64,000 nucleotides of DNA from Rotaria macrura (GCA_900239685.1 OENT01000251.1:1-64000); one strand, 5' to 3'; counted from the stretch's first letter, positions 46,949 through 60,725 are shown. Numbers and translations are program-made. Notes: generated from the letters alone by a model not told the origin.

Positions 46949-49397
46949 TTTTTTTGATCAGCTAGACAAGAAAAAGTGAAACGTTACCGAAGTTTTTAGC
47001 AAGTTAATGATACAATTTGATTTGTGACTCTGAAAGGATATCAAATCAATCTTAACTGACGCAAGAAACAGTCTTCTGTTTATTCAAGTTCCGTATAATC
47101 TTCCTAAATTTGTATAGAGTCAGGAACCTACTCAAGAAAATTTATCGATTGTCTTTCTTGATCAAAAAAGTCAATCTTTTTCTAGTATGACGAGATGCTA
47201 TGGCGAAGTGTGTATGTTAAATGCTTGTAAAAAAAATATATATATTCGAAAAGTATGAAAGAACCACAACAATTATAGTTTTGCAAAACGTATGCTGTTT
47301 AAATAAGAATACACATTTCTACGTCAGTATTTATTGATATTTGACTAGACTAGCGCTTGATTCAAACTACGAAACTTCTCAAAAATTCTCATAGCGATTT
47401 AAACGATAGTTTGCTAATACATTCACATTCAAACAATAGTGTGAAAATCTTTGAAATACTCGAGCAATGATGTTGTCACTATTCTCGGTGAAAGATGCGC
47501 ACAAATGTCATAATGAGTAGATAGTATCTATTAGCCATGAGCTAAGAATGTATATAGCTGCATATGCTGTTTGATGACTCGAATATGATTGAATGAATTG
47601 AGAATGAATATAGATCGCATTCTTTTATTACTGTCACACACAAACGTTTTAGCTTTTTCTCTCAATCTTAGACTTATGTTAAGTTTGTGTTTGTTTGAAA
47701 CGTGGCCAAGATGGTTTCAAAATAGACAGTACGCAGTCTTGAGTTCGGAAGATCTTAACATTACCTGGACGCAACTAGAAAACCTCGACATAACACTTAG
47801 AATAATTATCATCTTGTTTGAAAATCTATGCAAGTCTTCGAAAATGTTATAACTGATTATTCAAAAACTCTATACTTCCTCAAACTTTTTCAATAGCCGA
47901 TCGATTAGAAATAGAATGTTAATGTACATTCTTTTCATATTACATGACACCCTATTTTCTAATCGGTATGTTTCTTTTTCCTTAGATATTATCGAATCGA
48001 CATAATAAGTGTCATGTTTAATTGTAGTGCAAACATTCAGTAGCTCATTACATTCAGAAAATATATTTTATTCACTTTGTCTTCAAATAGATTAAATCGA
48101 TGACAAGCACTCATACATACGTTAAATGTCACAGTTTCTATAGCGAACAATCGTTGTGATGGGCAAAATCATATATGAAATCGGTACTCAGTACCTCTAA
48201 ATAGTTTTATAGCTTATTTCGTTAGTCATTAAAAGTATATTTGGTGTAAACAACTGCCTTGGAAGTATTAAAAATAGCTGTTTTCAAGACATTATCTATA
48301 TTTAATTCAACCATTGTCATGATGAAAAAAATATACGTAATCAAAATATATTGCTATTTAATTCTTCTGCAGAGATTAGAAGCTGTAAATAACTAGGGAA
48401 CAATTATGATCTCGTGAGGACTTGTAAAGCTATTGAATTAGAAATATTTACGAGAATTTAAATATCATTATGTATGCAGTGCCAATATCTACTTTAGAGC
48501 TTACGTTAGTCCTACTTTCAATTTGAATGATTAGATAATCATGAAGTTGACGTAAGCACAGGACTAAAAAAATTAATTTTCTGTGTACTCACCATCTCTA
48601 TTCGTATGCATGGCATATCTTCTGAAGAAGCATGCGAAATAGTAGAGCAAACAAGCAGCAACTAATAAAGTTGAAAAGAAAACGTGACATAAGAAATATC
48701 GAATGATGAAAACAATGAACTATAATTTCATCAAAAATTTACAAATGAAATAGTTTAGATTATTCAGATGCAAATAAATTTATTGATAAATTGACAATAA
48801 AATATTTTCAAACTGTTCAAATTTAGATGATACTGTAGTTAATCGGAAAGAATAACGAAAAAAAAATATTATGCTTAAGTAAGGTTGTACGCCGTTCCCG
48901 AAAGTTTATTGTCATTTGTCTGTAGTTAATTGTAAATCATTTAATGATTCATGAAGATCGATTTGATTATTTTCAAAGCGTTCATTTATAATATGAATGC
49001 ATTTTTCTATTTTGTTCGCCACCAAACCTTATGAGCGATCTTGGAAGAGGTTGCTTTAGACGCTTATGAAAAGCTTCGGGATGGGGAGGTTTAGAAGAGA
49101 ATCAGAATCTTTTAAAAGAACAGTTATTTTCCCAGGTTACTTTCCGTAACATGACTATATCAATGAGCACTACTAAATGATAACGCAATATTTCGATCAA
49201 TTGCTTGTCGAAATATATCGATTCATCTAATCACATTTGTTTTTGGATATTCTATGATAACTTTGCACATAAGCCATCAAATGCTCATTGTACTTCGCGT
49301 AACGGGAAAACCAGAACCGTTAGATTTCGAACACATGTTTTCTGACTATATCGAAAGGAGGGACTGGGGTTTGTTTATCCCTGAAATCAACCCGCCG
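46949..49397. other. Intergenic, no convincing gene
   Basis: An 87-codon ORF at 47589-47852 has no recognisable content. No TATA box is evident before the oxidase. Confidence 0.4.
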
Positions 49398-49475
49398 TCG
49401 AAATTGAGATTCTTATTCTCATAATACTGAATCTGGAGGTCACGAGTCGAATTCCGTTCGCATTAATCCATTAGT
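49398..49475 (+). tRNA. tRNA-Met-like remnant (pseudo-tRNA or SINE head)
   Basis: TTCTCATAATACTGAATCTGG is followed by GGTCACGAGTCGAATTCCG. This resembles the anticodon arm (loop CTCATAA, anticodon CAT) and T arm of elongator tRNA-Met. Acceptor and D arms do not form properly and the anticodon stem is poor, so a functional tRNA is unlikely. Confidence 0.25.
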
Positions 49476-52146
49476 GTTCATTTCAACTGCTCAGAGCTCA
49501 ATAATGAAAACGAGATAATATCGGCCTCATGCAAGATCATGGTATATAGGGTTGAACTGAAAATTGAACAAATGTAATCACATTCTTTTACAGAAAGCAA
49601 TTAAACATGTGGTTGGTGTATGATAGGTTCGAACCACACTTTCAGTATGTGTCGGCAATCATGACACGTTTTATCTTAGTGTGTGTACCCAAAATAATAC
49701 AATTACTTGTTATCTCAAATCTCAAAATTTTTCATACAATATGTTCGACTAGGCATGGTGATAATCGAATGAGAATTTATATAGTTGAACGATGTAAATT
49801 GTTTTTTTCTTTCATTTTTGATTAGATGCCCGCACAAGGCGAGCCGAAAAAATTAGTCATAAAGACTCATTGTAATATTCCGAAACACAGAAATCTTTAG
49901 TAAAAGGCGAAAGATTTTCTTGTGATTGTTTCGGAATCAGAGTTAACTAATTCCTGCCAACGACTAATGTTTATGTATATCATGTCGACGCATAAATTGC
50001 ACGGTAGATTATTTTTGTTCACTTTCCTGTTAAATATAGACAGGAGGAAGAAAACGAAGAATTGTTACTTTTCCTTTTTCTTTCCATTCTTTTCGGATAG
50101 AAATTTCGCTGATGACATATAATGTCACTGCGAATAAAGTATATGAATATAATATCACAGTAAGTCGCTAATAATGCAATTCTAGGTGAATCATTCGATT
50201 CATCTGGTTGTAGTGTTACGAAGTTAGCAACAAGTAAAAAACGAGATTTCATACGGATTCAACACCGTGCCGTCAATAATCGATGTTTGGGAAGATGAAT
50301 TCGACTTCTAAGAAATATTCAGCATTTGTTGAAATTTAGTGGAAAAGCGACGGTAAAATTCTACGCTCTCTGTCATTAAGTTTGCGGTGGATTGTGAATA
50401 AAAATTAGAAAAAAAGTGAAACGTTGTTCTATCGTCAATCTGAAATTTTCTGATTAAAACAGTATTAGCAATTGCATTACAACAATCAAAGAACTCGTTA
50501 ATAAGAATGTCTATTGTTCTATTAAAAATTTAAAAAACTCACAGAGAACTTCGAGTTGCGTTCGAATGGAGACGTTACTTCTTATCTAAAAGAACAAACG
50601 TGAGTTCATCACATAAAAATAGTGTTTGGTTGAAATCTGCTATTTCTAATAACATTTAAGAATGTGTTTGATTACTTCTGATTGTTGAAATAGAATTTTT
50701 ATTTTCGTTTTACATACAAATACATTATGAACGTCTTTTTTTTTGGTTCGTTTTTATAGAATAATCGTTCAATCTAATAGAATTACTTGATGCACTTGGT
50801 GAAAAAGAAACCCGCATTAAAGTTGGTGAGAGTTTGCATGTGACAGAAAAGTAAATATACACCAACAACCTTCTAAAATGATTGTCACTTTACTTTTACT
50901 TTTTCAACTTTTCTTACCAAATAAATTTGGAAGGAGCTCGAGACAAAATCTATTGTTTACTATCAGTTGCAGATTGATAGGTTAAAATATTCGTGCCCCG
51001 CAAGACGTACTGTATTAATCTACATCTCTCTCATACCGAGTTAGATTCCACAGAGATAATATTAAAAGAAGACGTTATTGTATTCATTAAGGTTAGTGAA
51101 CAGTGAAACTCGTATTAGGAAACATCGATCGAGTAATTTTTTATTCCATGATCATATCAAACGATTTTTCAATAGTTATCTCATTATTTTGTTATGTCGA
51201 ATGAAGAAAAACTTGAATAATGATTAACCTACGAATTTTCGAGTTTTCTATTCCTCTCAAAATTATCAAAAGGTTTTGTGATCTTTCGAAGAAACTTTGC
51301 TAAGAAGATGTGACAATGTCGTTTGACTATTGAATTTTGTTTAACAATGATTTCATATTCTGAATACTTTCAAGGAGAGATGATTCTTTCGAATCGATTC
51401 AATCGGACATTTTTCCTTCAATTGTTTTCAAATCTAGTTGTAATGAGGATCATTGAAAGAAAATGATTGCATCACTTCTTGTATCGTTTTCTTCATCTTA
51501 TAGAGATCTTGATAAGAGAAACAATAGGAACTTGTCTATGTGACAGTCGAGAGTTGTGATTCAACAGCATCAAACGAATGGTTCATCTTTTATAGTCAGC
51601 AGATAGTTTTATAACAATACGTGCTAACTCTTGAATTACTTTATCGTTTAAATCAACTTAAATGAATTTGAAAAATTTTTTATGATTTTTCTATCAACCT
51701 ATGAAACATTTGTTTTTCTTTATTATGTATGTGTGAATTTTAAGTCTCTGTGAAACAAGAATAGGTAAGATAAAAGAACGAATATTCTGGAAAGATATTC
51801 GCTTGTCCAAGATTTTTTAAACAGACATGATTAAACTTCTCTTTCACAGTAGAACATCCAGACATTGTTTTTGATCGTCGAGAAGTATTGTTGTTTGCAT
51901 TTGGTTTAAAATCCATTGATCTTAAATAGGGCACATAAATGTCATTGTACTTTATAATATTTGAGAATGTATGAAGATGTCTCCACGATTCGCTTCATTC
52001 AATATTCATCTCATGGTAAGAAGTATCAGATTGTTGTGTTTCAGTTGCTATCAGTCTATTGCTTATATTTTGCCTACGTATCTCGTTACGTTCATTTTAT
52101 CAGATATCTACAATATTCAATTTTTATTTTTCAAACGACTGAGGAC
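49476..52146. other. Intergenic, no convincing gene
   Basis: Only short chance ORFs. Confidence 0.4.
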
Positions 52147-52572
52147 TCACGCTCTACTCATGCATATTTCACATGATCGTTTTACGTTCAAACTTACTTC
52201 AAATATCATACCCGATGATGCATCGGTCGACATGCTACTCGTCCTTATACCAACAGGTATTGGTACCAATTTGGTTATCTTTGGATTTATCGAAACCCAA
52301 AACATGAACATATTGTTGTAAACTCCTTTCAATTCATTTACCTTCATCGTGTAATTACAGTTGTTTACATTAGTCATATTTCTATTTAAAAAAAAATATT
52401 CAAATCGCATTGATTGACAGTTGTCACATCTTGATCATCTGGTTTTGATGAGAACTGTTGACGGGTTCATTTATTGTCACGTAATGCACTTCATCTGTGA
52501 CTCGGACCTGTAATGGTTCACGAACTAGATAATTTCGTACGAAACAGATTTCATAGGCAAGGCTATATTTTT
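52147..52572 (-). pseudogene. Possible gene relic on the minus strand
   Basis: A minus-strand frame from about 52572 to 52430 reads like protein (EICFVRNYLVREPLQVRV, then TDEVHYVTINEPV) and ends at TGA. An adjacent frame (52410-52147) continues with ELKGVYNNMFMFWV and LVPIPVGIRTSSM. I recognise no family and see no good splice sites. It may be two exons of a decayed gene, or chance. Confidence 0.22.
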
Positions 52573-54197
52573 ACATGTGACCGTAGATTTAGTTCGCTTA
52601 CAAAGTGTGCATCGCATTCGTTTTAGCTTTAGACTAACTATTCACCAGATGTCGTTGTTTGTATTATTTTCTTTATTCATTACTATATCTAAATGCTTTA
52701 AACAATCAACTTCTTTATTTGGTCATTCATTTCTTTTTTTTGAAGTTGCTGTGCTTAAGGGAGATTACAAAAGTTCTGTAATTATTTAACTTTTCAGATA
52801 TATGATTCTATTGTTGGATGATGTGTAGACGTCATTGTTTTCCATTTAGCAAAGGAAAGTATTTAGTAAAAGTATACATGCATGAAAGAATTTCACTGGA
52901 CATTTTCTGAAGCCCACATTTCCTTGCAAAGCCACATAGGAAATACAAGTTTTAAAGTAGAAGTCTTACAGCTAGAAACGGTTCATCCTTTCGTTCCATT
53001 ACAAACCATATCAATCAACTTTCCAGTGAATTAATGCTGATATGAAATAGATACGCAATACGTTTAAGTCCTAACTAGAGTGTACTGAAACGATCGATTG
53101 CTAACACATTTGTTTTTTCGAATATCTGATGTGAAAACTGGGAATCTCACATATTCTGGCACGGAAAAAGGAAACTTTACATATTTTATACTGGCCTAAA
53201 GCATTTTCATAATGTTACTCCTGTTTCATTTTTCTTCGTTCGAATATCGTTCTTCAGGAGTTCTCGACTGGCGAAACGCTCATATAATGAAGTGTATCAT
53301 CAAAACTAGCTTCCATTTGCTCAGCTTAGAGTCATGTGTAATCTTTAGTTACTTCTCCTGACTAGAATTAGTAAAAGCTATTCAAATGAAAAAGAGAAGG
53401 ATATTTTTACTCGAGGGCAAATAAAGTCAATTTCATCAAGATAATAAGTTTCCATAGAATATGGTTCCCATGAATGAAATCGAAGACGGAATATCATCAG
53501 TAATCAACCTGATAAGCAACAAAATTATTATACTAATTGTATTACGCATAAGTTTATTAGAAAAATTTAGAAACGTATAAGTAAATGCTGTTCTTTAAGA
53601 GTTTTAAACTCTGCATTTTCCAGTCGAAGAAATTCTTTTGTTATCGTCCTCATTATAAATTCACTTGTGATTCTAGAAAAAGTTCTTCTACCTGCATGAA
53701 TTTTTACAAGACGATTTCAATCAAATAAAATTTCTGAGATCTTCTATTATGGCATATGAATCATAGTCAAGTCTAATTCCAAAGGTTGTCCTATTTGATA
53801 CCGTCAGAAGCACCACGATTCTTTAAACAGTCGAAGGACTTTATAAATGAAGTTCAACAAAAACTGTACTTTGTATCTCAATGAAAACTTACTTCACAAA
53901 CGACTTCTTCAAAATAATCTCTCTTATATTGGCTCTAGATAGAATGTCGTTTTCGGACTGTGATAGAAATATTGCTGGAATATTTCTTTTTCTTTTTGAA
54001 TCCACATTTCCACAGCAGATTTTTTTTCAGAACAAAAAGCATAAACAAAAAAAAGCGAATAATTAACAATGATAAATAAAACAAGAAGCACAGCCGATAA
54101 TTGATTTACGTATATTCTTTCCGAAAAACAAAATTTAACAACGATTCTAAAGCGCACTGACTCATACAAAGGAGATAAACTCATTGTGTTTGTTAAA
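52573..54197. other. Intergenic downstream of the SDR gene
   Basis: No gene is seen. Confidence 0.4.
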
Positions 54198-55115
54198 TCA
54201 TTCTTGATAAATCATTTTCTTCGTCATACCACCATCGACGACAAAGTTCTGCAAAACAGAAGGAAAGATTCAAATCTTTAGAGGTTGATATGAACATGTC
54301 AACCATGTAAAAATATATCTATTACGTACGTGTCCTGTAATGAATCCGTTAACATCGTCTACTAGAAACTCAACAAGTTTTGTGATATCTTCAGGTATAC
54401 CAACACGGCCAGCAGGATGTTGTGAATGATCTAATTCCGTTAGAGGAGAATTAAGAGTTGATTGACCATGTTGAATCAACTGTCTCGTATTTAAATCACG
54501 CACATCAATCCAACCAGGCGATATGACATTGACTCTAACACCAGAACCTGAAAAGCTAACAGCCATTGCATGCGTAAGTCCGATGAGTCCAGATTTGCTT
54601 GCAGAATAACCCTCATTGTTATTTTCTGATTGAAGTGCACGAGTTGATGCAATGTTAATTATGCAACCTTTTGAAACACGAAGATGTGATGCAGCATAAC
54701 GTGAAAAGATGTAAGGACCCATGAGATTTGTCTCAATAAAATTTCGAAAATGTGAAACAGGTACGGCATCGAACATTGTATATGGATCGCCTGGCCCACC
54801 TATCCATGGGCTTGAAATAGCAGCATTATTAATTAGGGCATCTAAGCCGGAAAACTTTTCGATGGCAGCATCAATACAAGCACATACGGATGATTCATCA
54901 TTGACATTACAGGTATAGAATAAAGCATGGCTTTGCACTGAACGACCAGAATCTGATGGAAAAATACATGAATCATTAACAAGTAGTTGCTCGAGCATTT
55001 GCAGAGAACTTGTATCGTTATCTGCTAATGTTACATAGAAGCCACGAGATAAGAACTTTGTTGCCATATGTCGTCCAAGTCCATTGGCTGCACCAGTGAC
55101 TAGGATTCGTTTCAT
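54198..55115 (-). CDS. Short-chain dehydrogenase/reductase (two exons)
   Basis: Exons 55115-54330 and 54248-54198 join in phase 0 across an 81-bp intron (GTACGT...TTGCAG), giving 278 residues, the normal classical-SDR size. The Rossmann nucleotide motif TGAANGLG is at 7-14, NNAA at 96-99, and the catalytic set Ser157, Tyr170 and Lys174 sits in YSASK; SPGW follows at 199-202. Asp32 after the second strand suggests NAD rather than NADP. The last 16 residues, VDGGMTKKMIY-type, come from exon 2 and match a well-known bacterial/fungal SDR ending, so foreign ancestry is possible. It oxidises or reduces an alcohol/carbonyl substrate, probably in the cytosol; the substrate cannot be named. Residues 50-62 form a short Ser-rich insertion. 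Confidence 0.92.
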
Positions 55116-58100
55116 TTACATACAATGTCTTGAATGAAAAGAAAAATGCTATGTAACAAGAATAGTTATGTTAGAATGAGTTGGTTATTTTTCATATCAA
55201 ATAATAACTTACTTTCGAGAAGAAAAAAAATCTTGATCGTCGATGTCATAATAGACGACTTAATTTGAATTCGAGTTCCTCTTAACGATCTCTCATTTTT
55301 ATTAGCAACGTAAAACCGAAAAAACTATATTATTGTTTCATTTTTTTGGGGCCAGACAAACGGAAATGAACAGTATCTTTCATTTTTTCAACTTATTCGC
55401 AATAAGACATGCATGTCAATCGCTGATCAAAAGCATTAACCTGACATAGTCATTTTCATCAATAGACATGGTTTATTCGCACTTTCCTCGACAACGACGA
55501 CATTGTTTTAGTCGAGTCTCGGAAGGGAGCGTTACAGTTTCATCATGAATATTTATGTCACCATAAATTTTTCATATTCATGTTTTTTTTAGGAATTATT
55601 ATAATGCAAATATCAGCTCACTAGTTTGCTTCGTCTTAGAATAAATTTATAAACAAAATCATTGTGAATAGTATTATTTTATCAGAAAATCTAGTCGAAG
55701 AAATTAAATTTTGAAAAGATTAACAAAAAGAATAATTTTTTATGATTTGTCTTATATATTTTTTTTAATCGAATAATAAGTTAAACTATCAATGATTCTA
55801 TGTAGGATTTTCACATGTCATTGATAAAAAAAACATAAGTGCTACAGTACGTAAGTCGACAAGTAAAAGATTACTGCATGAGAATGAATATTATATCAAT
55901 GTAGAAGTTTCATCCTCAATCGATCTTGACCAATGAACTTTAAAGAGTTTCAAGTCTAACCCGAGAAAAATACATGGAGTATTCGTTTCGTTTGTAATGT
56001 GTTAAATTAATTAGGTTTTACTTAAAGAAACAGCTTTTGAAATCAATGAATTCAATCTAATCAAAGTATTAATATCGATGTTGCTACCGAGAAATAATAA
56101 TTATAATAGAAGTACTCATGTGACCAGTTGATTTTCTTGATTTGCTATCAATCAGCATATATTTCAAAACTTTTTCTCTATCTATACAACGAATTTGTGA
56201 TTCTCGTTTGATATTCAATGTCGTGGTAAGTAAGAAACTAAGACATTGATCGTGATTTGATAGGATATTGCATATATCTTGCCGAGAAAATTGATTTTTA
56301 ACACATAATGTACTTCATTCTCTTGGATTGTCACAAGCAAGAAATTATCGTACTGATTTTCAAAACGTCTTTCGGTATCTGAACTTTCTCCGGCTCTCTG
56401 TCTATCTTTGAATAGATGACGCAGAAGATAGAAAACGTCCGTCGGTATAGGAATAAATATAACGAATCATTAAAAAATCGAGACTATGGAGGAGAAAAAC
56501 AATCAAATGAAAGAAATTTTTTCATCGATAGATGTCAATAGAAAGCGTAAAACGCAAAAATATACAAATACTATATGCAATCATTTAAAGTTTTCAAGTC
56601 TAGAAGAATATGTAGAATGTAGTTCAAACATAGACGATAAAAATTGTTGCAAATTTTGAATTCAGTATTTTTTGGGATTTTCTTACATTTATTCATATCT
56701 GTTGAATGTATACAATCTAAGTACATGTCTTAGTTAATATCAGTCGATGAGATGTGAATACTAAGGGAATCAAATTTGTATGAGTCACAGACGAAATGCT
56801 TTGCTTGTTTTTCTCTGTTCGTTGAAATTTTGTTCATAAAATCTTTGACAACGATGAACAGATTGAATTGATTGAAAATTAATTTAAGCAGTCTATAGAA
56901 ATGAGAAAACAAAATGAAAGATACTGTACGAGAAATCTTATTAGTAAATATCAATGTAAATCTACGAGGAACTTACAGGTGAAAGGCTACGTTTCGGAAA
57001 TGAGATCACTCGATGTCTGACTTTGAGTTCATGGCATGGAATAAGTTTATGCTTTCATCTAACATTTTTTGATATTTCGCTAGAATTCGTCAAGAAGCAA
57101 ATAATTTCAACTCATAATTTCTGGAAAGATAGCCACGAGTTTCACGATTTTATATCATCGCTTTTTGAAAATACTTCCACACGCTGCGTGATTTTCAATT
57201 ATTCATACATGGTACGTACTCGCTTTAAATAGGATAAAAGCTAAAAGGATCATGAACCCGTGGGATTTCAGTTTCTTACTCAAAACAATTTTGGTACTTT
57301 CTGTACAGCAGATTTGAAAACTTTCTGTCATAGCTACCCATACCGATACAGTGAAGTTAGATATGCTAAATTCTTTTCTATCCATTAGGCTACGCCATAA
57401 ATTAGTTGAAGATATTGATTCTCTTTGGTGTGTATGCATGATCGATTTCTATATATATTTTACTCATTCAAAATAAAACTCATTCTATTGAAAATAATAA
57501 TCAATGGACACCATCATTAAAGCTTTCTTCAATCAATACTCAACCATCACTGTAACAATCCTATATTCATTGTCATGTACCACTCGATAACAATGAACAT
57601 GATAACTTACAATAATTTTCGTCTATCTCAATATTGTCCATGCATATGCCGTTACAGTTTAGCCAATTAAGTATATGAAAATACGTCGATTGAAACTAGC
57701 AACCTATGAATATCACTCATGCATTATAATGAAGAAGATAGTTCGTAAACTGCACTTTCTTACTTGAGTAGAAATTCGAAAAATGTTAACTAACTCATCA
57801 TTTATTTCAATAAGCAAACATATCATTATTAGAGTATTCGAGACAAAAACGATATGTCACTTGCATGTCGAACTCGATGAGCCTATCAAGATAGGTACGA
57901 AAAGGACTATTTTATAAAAGTTGTTGAGCATAATATCTACAAGACCAAAATGTGACGCACGATATAGTGATTGTAATCAATATCCGTAGAACTATTCTTT
58001 GTCTTGGTATATTGCGAAATAACTAGTTCTTCATCATATCTTATTTGAAATTTGAACACTCTAGCAAGATTTTTTGTTTTAAAAAATCTCTACTATTCTT

Positions 58101-58525
58101 CATAAGATGTCTGTCACAGTCTGATGAATGGAGAGAAGCAAACTTCTATCTATGTGAACTTCTAGACTCTTGTCTGAGATAGTGATATACAAAATTAACT
58201 GTTCAGTATGAGTCGATCCTGAAAAGATAAGTACCAAAATGATCTGACTAACATTTAACTAACGTTTTCTCTATAAATAGTACATGATTCAATGAAGATA
58301 TTTTGGCTTCTGTCCACAAAAATCCTGAATAAAATCAAATAATTTTGATTAGAAAAATATTTTTCAAAAGGACAAAGTCGAGTTCACTAGTGTGTAGTAA
58401 TCGTCGTATTCTATTGATATAGATCCATGTTTCAATTTTGTTTGTTTACTGACGTAGATTTATTATCAAAATAGTTAAAACATCTATCTCATTGATAATC
58501 ACACAGAATTGTGATGAAAGTTGAA
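55116..58525. other. Intergenic, no convincing gene
   Basis: Around 57000-57440 several frames look faintly protein-like on both strands but are broken by stops. I could not assign a family. Confidence 0.4.
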
Positions 58526-60725
58526 CTAGTCGAAATGTGCGTCTCTTTTCGAGAAGAATGCCTTTTTATTAGAACTTTTTAAAAGAAAAAATAGATCGTA
58601 CGCCACATACCAGTGACACCAGATCATTTTGGGGTGTATTTTTGCAAAAATATTCTTGTGTTTTGGTAATCTTTCGATAGTTACATTGGAATGATCAGGT
58701 TTTTTATTATTGCGTTGATCTTTTTCTGCATGGTCAGCAATAACCGCGACATGGATAGTTTTACTTGTTGATGGCGGGTTTCGTTTCCTTTTTGGAACTC
58801 GTTTGACGTGGGTATTCGGTGTCGCCGGTATAGAAGGAATCATTGACAAATCGATAGTATTCTGCAATGGCTGTTCCTGCTTTCTCGAGATTGAACGGTG
58901 ATCTGATGTTTCATGTCTCACATATAATTTTCGACGACTGGTGTTCGATGATGGTGAACATATTGGCGTTGAACATTTAGCACTATCATTCAACTGAATC
59001 GTTGTATTTATAATCGATTAACAAGTTTGATGTGATAAAATTGAATCATTCTGTGTTAATTCAGACATTTTTACATGGCTTACTTGAACATGAGGACGAG
59101 TTCCGGTGCTGTTGCGTCGGATATTAGTATGTTCAGTGGGTTTTGAATGAGAATACGTTGGTATTAAAGTGCATGAACTGCGTCGCTGTGCAGACGAAGG
59201 ATGATTTATACGAGATACTTTCACGTGATCACTTTTGTTTGATTGCAAGCGTGAAAAGTCTTTAGTTCAATGTTTGATTGGTGAATCTGAAGTTTGATAT
59301 TAGAATTGGCCGTACGGATCGGACGTTTAGCCGTTGGAACTGGTGAAACTCTTACATGAGGAATCAATATACGTTGTGAATGGCTGCTTGAAAAACACAA
59401 TGAGCCGTCATTGAAACCGTTGCTGGCAGCTAATTCGTGAAGATTCTGATTTGAATTACATGCTCCACTCGATAATCGATTTAGTAATATCGGTTGATTG
59501 TTGCTCCAATCATTTCCACTCTCTTCCAACATACTAGGCATAACCTCATGGCAGTGATAGCATCATCAATATAAGAAATACGATGCCATGGACAATCCGG
59601 ATCATTGTAACGATCAATGTAGTAAAATTCAAACATTCCTTGACGTTCGACCGCTTTAAGACGAGCACCAAAAGGACTAAAACAAAGATCATACTGCTCT
59701 TCATTAAATGACATCGAATCTACCTACCAACAATAGCGCCACAGTAGACAGCTACACAAAGCCAATGCTCCAAGAGTGGCAACACCAAGAATGCTGCCGA
59801 GTATAGGCCAACTGATCGTATCGGCTACAAAAAACAAAGATAGTGGGTGTTCATAACAGTATTGCTGATCAACGTAGACATACGTTTCTTCGTTGTAGTG
59901 ACTGTCGTTGTTGTAGTTGATGTTGTAGTTGTTGATATAGTTGTTGTCGAAGTTGTTGATGTTGTTGTTGTCGTAGTGGTCGTCGTTGTAGTTGTTGTTG
60001 TCGTAGTTGTTGTCGTTGTTGTCGTTGCAGTCATCGTTGTAGTTGTTGTTGTTGAGGTTGTTGAAGTTGTCGAAGTGGTTGATCTAAAGAGACATAGATG
60101 CTTAGCTTGTTACACAATCTGCAAAAAGAAACTGACGTTGACGTTGTCGCAGAACTCGTCGTTGTTCTGAAATACACTGAAGAGGTTCGTAACATGATTT
60201 GACAGAATTTAGAATCACTGCTTACGAGGTAGATGTGGAAGTGGATATTGTCGTTGAACTACATAATTCCAATGAAATTTAGGTATGGAAGATAACTTTT
60301 CTACTTACGTTGTGGCACTTGAAGTTGTTGTTGTTCTGAAGAAAATGATCAGAAAAACTAAACGTCAATGAAAATATAATTCTACTAACGTGCTTGTAGT
60401 CGTTGTAACACTCGTTGTAGTTGTCGACGTTCTGAAGAGTTATGCAAAAATAGCATCATCAATGTAATTATAGTTCGTTATGACTCTCCACTCTTCTCAC
60501 AAGGTGATCGATACTAAGTTCTGTACAGGGGGCCCAGAAGCAGCCAACATTGTGGGTTTGTAATGATTTTCTTGGAAGGGTTTTAAAAAAATTTCGAACA
60601 GAACGCAAGAAAAATTTTCGGTTTCGCTGAGAAAGAACGAAAAGTTTTCATGTTTGAGGGTTTAAAACCCCCGACACACCCCTCCCCCGGTTCGGCCATC
60701 CCTGTTCTTGTGGATGACATCAAAG
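58526..60725 (-). CDS. Single-pass membrane protein with Thr/Ser-rich stalk built from mini-exons
   Basis: Minus-strand exons are 60431-60390 (42 nt), 60335-60309 (27), 60258-60226 (33), 60166-60137 (30), 60083-59884 (200), 59824-59728 (97) and 59676-59535 (142). A less certain 3' part is about 59445-59084 (frame change unresolved) and 58993-58526. The first five exons encode almost only Thr/Ser, a mucin-like stalk. Exon 59824-59728 encodes the membrane helix (WPILGSILGVATLGALALC...LLWRY). The following exon gives a cytosolic tail (GMFEFYYIDRYNDPDCPWHR). Later exons are Ser/Lys-rich with recurring HV(K/R/Q)V words. Probably a type I surface protein; I recognise no family. The 5' end is unresolved: a candidate exon at 60725-60501 is split by a MITE. 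An AATAAA at about 58565-58570 overlaps the last frame, so the true stop may be earlier. Confidence 0.6.
59884..60083 (-). repeat. Imperfect ACA/ACT trinucleotide run encoding poly-Thr
   Basis: On the + strand this is GTT/GTC/GTA trinucleotides; on the coding strand it gives more than 40 Thr codons with scattered Ser. It is likely length-polymorphic. The reading frame on the + strand (poly-Val) is a shadow. Confidence 0.85.
60526..60704. mobile_element. MITE with CAGGG ends (179 bp)
   Basis: The left end CAGGGGGCCCAGAAG and the inverted right end CAGGGATGGCCGAACCG form short inverted repeats of the hAT-like CAGGG type. The flanks are related but not identical (AAGAAC-like on the minus strand versus CAGAAC), consistent with an aged 8-bp duplication. 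It appears to interrupt an exon of the stalk protein gene. Confidence 0.5.

Noticed and set aside
51971..52321. 116-codon + strand ORF
   Set aside because: Mostly hydrophobic AT-driven content. The minus strand over the same bases looks more protein-like, though that is also doubtful.
59847..60170. Long poly-Val ORF on the + strand
   Set aside because: It is the antisense shadow of the Thr/Ser stalk exons. The minus strand shows splice sites in consistent phases and a following membrane exon.
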